Origin: Orbilia blumenaviensis
Lineage: Eukaryota > Ascomycota > Orbiliomycetes > Orbiliales > Orbiliaceae
Length of the DNA stretch: 64,000 nucleotides
Assembly: GCA_036872755.1 (NCBI GenBank)
Contig: JAVHNS010000014.1
Coordinates: forward strand, 1,116,001-1,180,000
Direction of reading: 5' to 3'
The notes under the pieces: generated by a model
What the model was told of the DNA's origin: nothing
The model's input: only the letters and a program-made list of their open reading frames with translations
The model's database searches: none
Made by a program: the position numbers and the translations under genes
Part shown: in pieces, positions 1 through 11,150 of the stretch
Numbering within the stretch: the first letter of the stretch is position 1
Layout: every line of letters starts with the position of its first letter

Positions 1-1
1 A

Positions 2-3000
2 AGTGTTAAGTCGAAGTTTGGTGTCCGCCGCCCACAGGTCAGGATCGTTGAACTCCTGCTGGACCTCTGCGATACTGCCTTAGAGATTAGTACCCCCTCG
101 GTTAAGGAATCTTTGGGGACGGGTGAGGCTGGGGAATTTCGGACCCAATCACCGGCCTCTGAACAAAGGATAGCACAAGTGATGCAATGGCAATCACCCT
201 CTACAAATACACTCGAGCAAGAGCATGGCCTTGCACTCCTATGCTCTGACACTGAAAGCTGCTCGAAGGCAAAAGTTGAAGCTGTTCTCCGGCACCGCAG
301 CACTATCGAATACTCCGAGAGGATCCGTTACGAATTTGCTACTCTTGTCCAGGATATCATCGACGAGGCAAGGAGTAAAGCCAGCGGCCTTGAAGACGAC
401 ATTGATATGCAATCTGTCGAAGGGGACGTTTCAGAAGGCGAAGACATGTCTGAGAGTCAATTATCAGGCAGTGCCTATCTCAGCGGCCTTTCGAAACGTA
501 TGAGCATAGGATCAGACCTTCGCAGAGCACGACGCTATTCCTCTCCGAGTTCCAGCCCGTTAGAATGCCTAACCCCACGTTCGCAAATTAGTATGGGACG
601 GGGAGACGGCCGACGGAGTCGGTTTAGCCTTCATGCCTCTGCCATGTCTTACGAATTTGAAGGCAACGAGAGTGATGCAAGTGTCAAGTCTTCGATTAGG
701 GGAGACATTACCCGGGTAGACAGCCCTGTTAGTGAGCATGGGTCTATTTCCCGATCTGGAACCCGTAGCTCTGTAGAGAAGAAGCGCCAGAGCCTAAATC
801 TCCTGCAGCATGGGGCGCGATCCCCCCATCGTCAAGTATCCCCCGGAAGAGTCAGCGTTGGCACCGCTTCCCCTATGAAAACAGCTAAACCTCGACTCTC
901 TGCCCTTTTCGATGGCCAATTCCCTACTCCAATTACCTCACCACTTTTATTTACTGGTGACTTCTCTCCTGCACTTGAGCACGGTCATAGGAGACAGTCC
1001 TCCGTTGCATCATCCGACGCTGCCACTAAACCGCCTCTCTCCCCTCGGCTGACCTCTGCTGCACCTGGCTCGCAGAAGCCTGGCACCCCGTCAATTAAAG
1101 ACTTTGAAATCATCAAACCCATCAGTAAGGGTGCTTTTGGGAGCGTTTATTTGTCTAAAAAGAAGTCCACAGGGGACTACTACGCAATAAAAGTTCTAAA
1201 GAAGGCCGACATGATTGCTAAGAATCAAGTTACCAACGTTCGTGCGGAGCGAGCCATCATGATGGTGCAGGGTGAAAGTGATTTTGTCGCCAAACTTTTC
1301 TGGACCTTCGCTAGCAAGGATTATCTTTACCTCGTTATGGAGTATCTCAACGGTGGAGACTGCGCTGCCTTGATCAAGGCGCTTGGTAACTTATCGGAAG
1401 ACTGGGCTAAGAAGTACATGGCTGAAGTCGTCCTGGGTATCGAGCATCTACATGACCGGGGCATCGTACACCGTGACCTTAAACCCGACAATCTTCTGAT
1501 CGACCAGAAAGGTCATCTCAAGCTCACTGATTTTGGATTGTCCCGTATGGGTCTCTTGGGAAGACAGAAGCGCGCTTTACAGGGTTCTTCTGAGTCCACG
1601 CCGGACCTGCTGAAGCATGGGCCCTTCGTCCCTAGATCGAGGTCTCAGGCTTCATCTCGGTCTACATCCTTCGACTTCAACCCTGGACAATCCTCGCCGT
1701 CAAATACACCGGTTATCTCTCCGGAGCCTGGATCTCAAATAGTCGGCCCGTCATCCTACTTTAGCTTGAACCGAGAACCAACAAGAGAGAACACACTTAG
1801 CAGAGAAGCAACCCTGAGTCGAGAAGCTACCCTGAGCCGTGAGAACTCAATCCGAGAAAAAGGGAAATCATCTCTAGGCCGTAGCGATAGCGCAGCTAGT
1901 GAGGGATTGGTTTCCATGCTTGGTGGGTTTTCGTTGAATGATCCTGCTAGTTTGTCGATGGCTGCCCGAAGGTCTTTCTACCCAATTGACGATGATGCTC
2001 AAAGTACGAGTAGTGCGTCTAGCGAAATCAGCAACATCCATCCTTCATCTCTCTCTGCCTTCGCACAAGCTCCGCCAACGTCATCTCATTCAATGATGCC
2101 GCCCCAGCTTGCGCTCTTTGACCCTGAGGATAGTAATCGCAAATTTGTTGGTACACCTGATTACCTCGCTCCAGAGACTATTAATGGAGCTGGGCAGGAT
2201 GAAATGAGCGATTGGTGGTCTGTTGGCTGCATTCTCTTCGAGTTCCTCTATGGTTATCCGCCATTCATGGCTGAAACCCATGAAAAGGTCTTTGACAACA
2301 TCTTAAATCGACGGATTGACTGGCCCGATGATGAGGATATCCAGATTAGTCCGGAGGCCAGGGATCTGATCAATAAACTCTTGTGTATGGACCAAGAGAA
2401 GAGACTCGGCGCCCGTGGGGGTGAAGAGGTAAAAAATCACCCGTTCTTCGCAGGTATAAACTGGGACCAGATTCTCCAGGATGAAGCATCTTTTATCCCC
2501 GATTCCAAAGATATCGAGAACACGGAGTATTTTGACCCTCGGGGAGCCACTTTACAGGAATTCTCCGAAGACCTGGAAGACCATACCTCACCTGGCACTA
2601 CGCCGAGTAATGACTACTCAGATCGGCCGCATGATGCAGTCCCAAGGGGGCGTCGTGATCAAAGTATTGGTAAACGCAATCTGATGCCATTACATATCCC
2701 GCCACATGTTCGAGAAAGCGGTGGGCGTGGAAGAAGGCTCAGTGAGCCTCTTGCAGACAATGACTTTGGGCTTTTCCAATTCAAGAATCTTAATGTACTT
2801 GACAAGGCGAACAAGGACCTTATCCAAAAACTTCGAACGGAAGCTCTCAAGAGCCAGACGCCAACATCTGCCGCTACTTCTTCTCCATCTCAGTCTGTTG
2901 AAGGAAGTCCAGTGCTTGGGAAAGGTGTCTCAAGAACGCTCTCAACCAGCTCCAGGGGCGGGAAGAGGGCTGTCTCACCAAGCAATCTTCATTCATCTAT

Positions 3001-6000
3001 GACCTCACCGCCTAGTCGTGGCTCGCAACCATCTTCACCTCTTCTCGTGTCCTTCTCCGCAAACCATCCACACCGAAAGACTTCAAACGCGTCAACTACT
3101 AGTACAAGCAGCTTTGCTCTCAATACGGCCCAGGTTGAAGTTCCCAAGATTTCGACTAAGATCGAGGGTCCATCTCCCATCACCGACTCTGCTAACGCGT
3201 CTCCCACCCGCTTGCACAACATCTCTCCCATCCGAATTCAAGCGCCCTCGAAGATCTTCGGGAAATCTCCACAGGCTCCGCTTTCACCTCGTAAGGAACA
3301 TGGTCTCTCTTCTCAGAATCGTGGTTTTACTCGGGTTCGGTCGCTTACGGTAGGCTCTCAAGACGGTGACCCACCGGCATTCGTCGATAGTCTCAAACAC
3401 TACAAACGCCATAGCCAGGTCTTCGATATGTCTCCTTCCTCTTCTGATAACGAGGATAGCCGGAGCAGTGCGCTTTTGAGGGTCCAAAGGAGGCGTCAAA
3501 GTTCTCAACGGATATCTACAATCAGTACACAAGATGGTCCTGTTTCCCGGCCTCTTGACATTCTTGGTATGTTCTACCCCCCCCTTCTGCGGAAAGCTAG
3601 TTGTGCTAATACGTAGAATAGTTTGCGAAGATCACCCTGTATCGCGTATGGTCATGGAGCGTATGCTTGAGAAACTCCAGTGCCGAGCTATGCTCGTTGA
3701 GGGCGGCCCCGAGGCTGTCCGGTGCGCTATGAGCGAAGTCAAGTGTGAGTAATAGCAACGATCTTGGAGGGAAAAGAAGTTCGTAACTGACGTTTATGCA
3801 GTCGACTTGATATTGACGGAGTATAAACTCCCACAAATTAATGGTGACGACCTTGCTCGCATGATCAAGACAACTAAGAATGCCAACAGCAATACGCCAA
3901 TTGTGTGTCTTACGGGCTATCTTCGAGATCTTAAAGATCCGCATCACTTTGATGATCTGATCGAAAAGCCCGCTACGCCGCAGAGTTTGACTGAAGTCAT
4001 GGAACGACATTGTTCATGGGTTCCTCCACACACGCCCACTAGCCGCAATTCCCCTATGGTATTCCCAGTTGACAAGAATAGGCCACCTGTCCCGCCTCTC
4101 CCGGCAAAAAACCTTGAGGTCGAACGACGACCAAGTCTAGACCGCAACTACACATCACCTTTGCCGAGGACCGGTAGTCTTCTCTCCACAAAGAGCTCTC
4201 TTGATAATGCTAAAGCTCAGGTGATGGATAAGCTTCCTAAGAAGGCACACAGCGAAGAGGCAGTTCCGAAACTCCAAAACCGGATGGATACTCTAACTCC
4301 TCCTCCGTCATCATTGGGCGAAGAGTTCATGATGCAGAAGTTTGAGCAGAGTCAGAAGTCAACGGAACGGGCACGATCGCAACTTTCCGTCTCGTCCTTA
4401 GCATCGCCACCGCCGACACCGCCTCGCCCTCCAATTCCTGATAAGAGTGGGGATAGAGCTAAGGCTGCGAAATCTACTACATCCTCTCCATTGAAGCAAC
4501 ACGATTTCATCAACACCCCTGAGATCAAGAAAACAGGCGTAGCTCCTGGCTCGTCCATGGAAGTCAAGATGCCAATTCCAACATCGATTGCGAAGCCAAT
4601 CTCTCTAGAGAAACCGGAGAAACCGATCGAATCACAAGTCAAGATTGTTTCCAGGCAGCCAGTCCCAGTGGCCACCACATCATCCTCTACGCCTATCGCA
4701 GGCAAGAAACTGGAGACTCCAACCTTATCAAAGGCAGCTGAGGTTTCAAAGAAGCTAGAAACGCCAATCAAACCCGTAGCCACTAGCCAGGCTGCCTCGA
4801 CTGTTACCGAGCCCATGACACCAGTTAAGCCTACGGTTCCGAACACACCTACAAAGGCCACCGCGCCAGTTGCTAGACAGGAACCGACTTCACCAACGAA
4901 GTCGACAGTACCTATTACGCCTGTCAAATCAACGGCACCTGTCACACCCGTCAAGTCAACGGCACCTGTCACACCCGTCAAGTCAACGGCACCAATAACT
5001 CCTGTGAAATCAACAGCCCCGGTTACTCCTGTGAAGTCAACAACCCCATTTGCTTCAGTGAAATCAACGGCTCCGGTTACCCCTGTCAAATCATCGGCTC
5101 CGGTTACCCCTGTTAAACCAACGGCTCCAGTTACCCCCGTTAAACTAACAGAGACTGCTGGCAAACCGGTCCCCGTAACACAACCGCCAATGACGCCCGT
5201 CAAGCCAGGACAAACTTCTGCTGTGCCTGCTCCACCGCTTCAAACCCAGTCCACAACTCCGGCCAAAGCAGTAGACTCAGGAAAGAAAGTTGCTGATGTT
5301 CCGAAGCCTTCTGTCCAACCAACATCACCTATTGAACTTACTTCCAAGCTGAAGAAAACGACGGCTGGGAGTCCTTCAACGAGCTCGCTGCTATCAACTT
5401 CGCCGAAGCAGACTCGATTCCAATCGCCCCCTCGAGTAGCCTCATCCTCCATCCCGCCTGTGCCGCCTGTCCCAACCATCAAAGGGGACGCTCTACATGA
5501 CCCAGCGATTAGACAGCCAACTACACAAGCTCTCGTTGGAAAAGATTTGACGAAGGGTGTGCCGTCGTCTTTGCCACCAGCACCATCGACCTCGAAGACT
5601 CCGGTTGTCATGGAGCCAACTACGCCAAAGGGGAGTTCCAAGATTCCGCCCAAGTCTCCGGAACCTATTACACCCAAAGTAGCACCGCCCACACTTAAAT
5701 CCTCTCCACCGAAAGCTAAGCCTGAGGATGCCGTTCTGGACCCCTCAAAGGCCGTTCGCGAAGCCTCAAGCTCGATATCAGCCCCCCCAAGGGTCGTTGA
5801 ACCTGTTACACCAAAGTCAACCAACCCAGCTGTAAAGCCAGAGACCCCGACTACTATCAAACCAGGAAAGCTAGACTTCGGAAGAAAATCACCATCCCCA
5901 GAAGCTACGAGCAAGCCGCGATCGTTTCGTAGCCTCCTTACAGGAAAAGCTCAAGACACGGTAGGCGCTGCCAGCGATGGGGTGGGTGGCGGTCCCAGCT

Positions 6001-6098
6001 CGGAGGGGGCTTTGAAGTCGCCGAAGCCATTGAAGGAGAAACGCAGTCGTGGCTTCCTTGGTGGGGACTTCAAAAAGAAGTCTGACGACACGAAGTAG
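2..6098 (+). CDS. rim15: Rim15-type AGC protein kinase with receiver-like domain, 5' partial
   Basis: Cytosolic/nuclear Ser/Thr kinase of the Rim15/Cek1/PPK18 type, which in yeast drives quiescence and stress programmes downstream of TORC1 and PKA. The frame is open from base 2, so the start (and any PAS domain) lies outside. Exons 2..3566, 3622..3744 and 3802..6098 agree in phase and give 1994 visible residues. The kinase domain starts near base 1100 (SKGAFGSVYL), with Lys in AIKVLKK, HRDLKPDN near 1470 and DFGLSR near 1525. A long Ser-rich insert, usual for this family, separates it from VGTPDYLAPE near 2150. The receiver-like domain (3610-4010) is assembled across both introns and has the acidic pair CED and Lys in LIEKP. 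The usual phosphoacceptor Asp is Glu (ILTEYKLP). A long Pro/Thr/Lys-rich tail with 9-residue repeats follows. Family certain; regulation by a phosphorelay is not supported. Confidence 0.95.
4915..5150 (+). repeat. 27-bp in-frame tandem repeats in the rim15 tail
   Basis: About eight to nine copies of a 27-bp unit encode variants of the nonapeptide TPVKSTAPV. The first copies are nearly identical at nucleotide level; later ones differ mostly at third positions. This is a coding minisatellite in a disordered tail. Each unit carries a Thr-Pro followed by Val-Lys, so it could be a series of proline-directed phosphosites; that is inference. Confidence 0.85.
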
Positions 6099-6209
6099 AA
6101 ATTGGTTCGTCGCACATGTACCAGCTGTTTTCACAGCTACACCCACTCCAACTTGAGCAAAAACCTTGGAATAGCTTGCCCAGTACCATTTTACACTTGA
6201 GAATGTTTT

Positions 6210-6304
6210 TACTTTTCCTTGCATTCTCTACTTTTCCTTGCCTTCTCTACTTTTCCTTGCCTTCTCTACTTTTCCTTGCCTTCTCTACTTTTCCTTTCTC
6301 CTCT
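6210..6304 (+). repeat. 19-bp pyrimidine tandem repeat after rim15
   Basis: Almost five copies of a 19-bp unit (TACTTTTCCTTGCCTTCTC) lie about 110 bp after the rim15 stop, probably within its 3' UTR. The first copy has one A/C difference and the last is degenerate. Confidence 0.9.
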
Positions 6305-9088
6305 ACTTTTTATAATCCTGGCGATATTTAATGCCTAATGAACGACACGAAGCAATGATTTCGAAATGTATATTATTCATGATGGGAACCGAATGTTTCC
6401 GCGGGGCCCTGTTCCTTTATCCCATCATCACCATCACCGGTCCTCTCCGCCCTCAAAAAAAAAAAGAATTTTGCTCTCCTCAGCCTTTTCCCAATAACTT
6501 GTTTGTGCTGATGTGTGTTTGTTCTATGCTCGCGCCTGTTCTTTACTCGAAAACCTTCTACTTGCAATTCTGAGCGGTAATTAACTAACCCCATCTGAAT
6601 TTTGTCGCTTTTGTTTTCGTTTCCCTCCGACAGCTTGGGCGCAGAAGCAGAAAATCCTTCGCATAACTGCCTTTCCTTTGAATTTCCCCATGGTCCGTGT
6701 CCTCTTGTTGTACCATCTCTTTGTGAACATAACCGCAGAAACCCCCCGTCATCTTCTATTTCCTTTGTTTACTTGCAATATACTAGGAGCATGGCGTTCT
6801 CGATGTTTGCTTTACTTTTTTACCTTCGGCGCGTATGAGGAGTTATCTAGTCTTCAAATCCTTTCTTGCCTTTGCATTGAATATCTCGCAGAGAAAGTGT
6901 TTTCGAACTGGTGCTGTGATACCCGAAGTCGTCGCCTGCCTTTTACTTTACTTTTTTTCTTACTTTTTTTTTCTTTTTTTCTTTTTTTCGGTCGTCTCTT
7001 CGTTTCTCTCGTATTTTCTCTCCCTTGACCTTGAGCAGAAAGCGTGAAAGAATTAAAGGAATACAGAAAATGTAGCTTTAGCTTGCCTTTCCCTTAGTTT
7101 TCCTTCTTACTTTTAACATTTCTTGTGTTGGAAATAGCCTCGGAAAAAAAGACAATTGAATATTTGATATACCGACATCATTTCTGGTTCCTTTCACCAG
7201 TATAGCTATTCATTCGTATAATAACCCATACCGATCTCGTTCGGATTTCCCTCCTCGTGAAGCCTCAAAGATGTTCTCATGCATTCCGAACTTCCTCGCA
7301 AAAAGTACAACAATGACAACACACACACACACAGAGAGACTTTGTGCCACCAGCAGCTCGTTCTTGACGCTTGGCCCCAAAATCGGTGGATCCAATGTCG
7401 GATGGTACAACCTACAAGAATATAGGCTCTAGCGATTCCCTAACAGCGACAGTCAAATTCATTTGGCATTTAGTCTGATTCGGAACATTTTCCCCTCGGG
7501 TAGTTGTTTTAATAGAGTGGGTCAGCTGCACCCGTCGCTAGTGGCATAGTTGCAATGTGGCTTCCGCCATGGTCTTCAGGACAGAAAACGTTGTCGAGAA
7601 CATGCACAAAATTCGCATATCTGCATATCCCAGGCGGCCCATAACCTCATCCAATGATCCCCTGATGAATTAAGCTTTCGTTTAGGGAATAAAACGTCGG
7701 AATATTATCCCTCTTTACCGAACCTTAGCACTCGCAACATGCAAGATTCCCGATTCTGACATGGTTACATCGCTTGGTCTAGGTTGTCGATGCATGTATA
7801 AATACAGCATTTCAAGATACGCATTTTAAGGTTTTTCTGCTAAAATGGCCTCGATGCGATATATCCTGATGAATATTCCTCTTTCTGCCACGACTGTAGC
7901 CTTCGCATGTGCGGACAAGTTTATATGGGTTAGCTTGCAAAAGTCGAGAAGCATATTAAGGTTTTGTTTACTTCTTTAGTGGAAGAAGCAGTAGCCATCG
8001 AGCTTGGCAGAGTATTTTTTTATATTGTTTTTAGCATTAAAAAAAGGAAAGAAAGAAAAGAAAGAACCATTAGGACTGTGTAATGAGATACAGAGATACA
8101 GGAAGTCAGCTGTAAATCAAGGGGGGTAGGTCAGCACTATTCCATAGTTCTAACTGTATATGTGGTGACAATAAGTAGCTAGGTAATTCAAGTTATGTAG
8201 ATCCGTTTCTGTAGGGCTCTACGATTTGTTAGGCCGTTGAATTTAAGGTACTAGTAAGCTAAGTCCTTGTTGACTTTCCATGCTACAGGTATCGATGGAT
8301 AGCCCTAGGTCATTGCATATTATATCAGCACTATCATATATACTAACAATGTCAGGGACTAAGGGTCTCAAATTAATCTAGGTTATACTGAACTGCAATA
8401 TTAAATATCAGAAATCCCGAAAGCGGGGACGGGTAGAAACGCCAAGCAGAAACATGCTTAATGAGTCGAAATATATCACAATAATACCACGCTGCCGGCC
8501 GGGCAGGGCTATGTTCTGGGACAGACAAAAACAAACTAATAAGCTCAACGAGAAAACTCTATTGACAGTGGTTTGCCAGGTAGAAAACTTTAAGTAGATC
8601 ACTAGCAGCCTTTTGGTTAACAGTAGCGGGTCCCGTCGTTATACCCGAATGACTTTTCCACGCGCTTAAAAGGCCCGTAAAGACGTGCGTCGCACAACTA
8701 TAATTTTCCCGATAAAATTAAACTTAAGCGAGGAACCAATTGACATGCGGAATTAGTTTCCTTAGGCGTAGATGCTTCTTCGCGACCTTGTAGATCTTCA
8801 AGCCTCACGGCGACGACCGCGATAGCAGTTGTTCTGGGTCATATAATTCTTAAAAGCAAAAACAAGAAGAATGTGGATGTCTAGTAGTATAAAAGCACGG
8901 AATTATCGCCTTGTAATAACAGATATCTTGGAAATCAGCATCACCAAGAGTTCTCCTCGTATAGCGAAACAAAAATCCACACTCTTTTTTCCTGCTTTAG
9001 CTTCAAGCAGACGACGGGCTATCCCATTCATTCATCTGTTCATCCATTCGTTCAAATCGATTTCGATTATCACCCTTCTTTTGTCAAT
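6305..9088. other. gene-poor intergenic region
   Basis: About 2.8 kb with no convincing gene on either strand. It contains pyrimidine-rich stretches near 6940-7020 (T/C runs), an (AC)n tract near 7318-7332, and AT-rich sequence from about 7450 onward. Open frames here are short and show no recognisable domain or splice-consistent structure. The last few hundred bases presumably hold the promoter of the secreted protein that starts at 9089. Confidence 0.6.
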
Positions 9089-10056
9089 ATGAGGAGCACT
9101 CTCTGTCTCTTTATGTTCGCAGCCATTGCGGCATCTATGCCCCAAAGCGTTACCGATTCTGGTTCCCTTGAGAAACGGGTATGTTATTCTACATATACAA
9201 CATACCCCTGCGTGCAAAACATATATGTCTGAGCTATCTTAGTAGTTGTTAATTTGTTACTCGAGACTTCTTAACGCAAGTAATTGGTTATGGGAGCTAA
9301 CCTCGAGGCCTCTTTATCGATTTGCAGAAGTCAGTACCAATAGGACCTATAAGGTGCTCCCTCCGCAAGCCATGCGTTGATGGCATGTCCTGTGTTGGCG
9401 AACGCCATTTCAAGGGCTCATCCGACGGTATCTGTGTCATGTCGAAGATCCCATGCGGTGGTGGTGATGGTAAATGTTCTAACAGCGGCGGTACAAATGA
9501 ATGTGTTGGTCGTTCCAACCTCTCGTTGTGCCCGGCCGATACATCCCAATGTGGTTATTGCGTCCTAGAGATGCATGTCAACCTCGCGGGAAAGCAGGAG
9601 TGGGGACAGGAAACTAGGTGTCGCAGCTTCGGTCCTGCGTGTTTTTCGGACCCTGAGAAGGGTAGCAGTTTCAACCAGTGCCTGAGCGCGGAAGCGGTAC
9701 AGGAACTTGATATCTGCCCTGAGTGGTTCCTCGACAGCAAGTGCGATAAAAACAAATGCGCCGACGCTAAGGATAAATGTATGGGCATGCTATCCGAGGA
9801 TATAACCTACAAGGTTTGCATACCAGCCGTGGTGGTTGAGAAGTTGGAGTCAAAGGCCTCGAGCTCGACCAAAGACACAACTCCCACCAAGGCCCCGACC
9901 TGCAAGTCACTTACACGCACAGTCACCGAGGTGCAAAAAGTCACGAAAACAATTACGCAAAAACCTATCTACAAGACAACGACTAAAACTGTTGTCAAAA
10001 CGGTGACTGTAAAGGGTTCACAGGGTGGTAGGTATAGAAATGATGACGGCTACTGA
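9089..10056 (+). CDS. secreted cysteine-rich protein with Lys-Arg processing site
   Basis: Unrecognised 272-residue secreted protein. Exon 1 (9089..9178) encodes 30 residues: a hydrophobic signal (RSTLCLFMFAAIAASM), then a short pro-segment ending GSLEKR, a Kex2-type site. The intron is 9179..9327 with a GCTAAC branch site and exon 2 is 9328..10056; phases match. The mature part has about 19 cysteines, most within its first 150 residues, then a Thr/Lys-rich tail of alternating TVTK/KTTTK motifs and no hydrophobic C-terminus, so it is not a GPI protein. Signal, dibasic site and many Cys suggest a secreted disulphide-rich protein, possibly effector-like. Function unknown. The neighbour at 11151 is unrelated. 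Confidence 0.8.
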
Positions 10057-11150
10057 TTAGTGGCTGAACGCTCGGATATTAGCTCAAGTCGACCTATCAA
10101 ACTGGACCGTTTAGGGATAGGGATTGGTTGAATTCTCTCTTGTGCAAATGGATCATATATCGGTACCAGTTCGAAGGTTTTTGTTACATCTTAGTTCGCT
10201 TTGAAAAACTTTGTAGCTCTAGAACATATGACATATATAGCTAGTCCTCCAATAAAACATATAAACCACAACCCTATGATCCAATTCTTGAATAGGATAA
10301 TTTACCTTACAATTTTTTCCATACTTGGCCCCGCTCTAGATTTAATTAGCTGGGCTATTGAGTTGCCTTGGATCGATCCAGATCTCAGTCTTAGCTATAA
10401 ATCGGTATCTGTAACCTTCCCTGCGATATTTTATGCGCAATACCGATAACCAGTCAGGATCCTCGTCAATCTAGTCCGCTTAACGGGGTTTGAGAAACAA
10501 AATACCAGACTGGTCCAGGTACCCTGTCCCGGACGGCGCTGGAGCGTTGCGGTTAAAGGTTGGAACAACCGCATGCACTACTAGGCCGGGTGAGACCTGT
10601 TGCAGCGACGGGGCAGTGCCAGCCACGGTTACACAGCCCACCTTCAGCTTCGCGGAATTTTCCAACAATGTACTTACAGAGTATGTTAAAAGCTATAACG
10701 TCGCCCCGTTAAATATAATTATAAACACACCTCATCATAGACCTTCGACACCCACGTGCGGATTTTCTGATCGTTTATTCGTGAAATAACCCCAATTGAT
10801 TACGTTACGCAGTTCATGATAACGCAAAGCGCACAGACTTTACCAACTTCGACCTAGAGCTAGCGAATTGAATGTCAGATGTATCGAAATATACGGGTGC
10901 CAGAATGAGGGGTAAATATCGGCCGCCTCGTAGCCGTCTAGATACTGATAATTTGCAACGAGAGCCTAAGAAGGCTTCTCTTCTAAGAAGTGGGGGTGAA
11001 GAGGGCGGATAGGTGAAAATTGGGAAGATATATAGCAGGCTTCTAGACCGACGATGCATCGCGATGTTTAAAAGAAAGTCCGTATATCCCATACCGCCAA
11101 CCAAGCGCAATTTTAGTTGATACTACGATACCAAGCTTCCGATTTCAATA
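10057..11150. other. intergenic region with a GC-richer open island
   Basis: No supported gene. Within AT-rich DNA, about 10480-10700 is GC-richer and open on both strands: a plus frame with an ATG at 10490 (99 codons) and a minus frame of about 62 codons without ATG. Neither has a recognisable domain. The rest holds short AT-rich frames only. Confidence 0.5.

Noticed and set aside
4352..5203. 283-codon minus-strand frame rich in VTGV repeats
   Set aside because: It is the antisense of the rim15 TPVKSTAPV repeat; no domain, and the plus strand is clearly coding.
3944..5914. Other long minus-strand frames under the rim15 tail
   Set aside because: Pro/Thr-rich coding DNA leaves the opposite strand open; composition is that of an antisense shadow.
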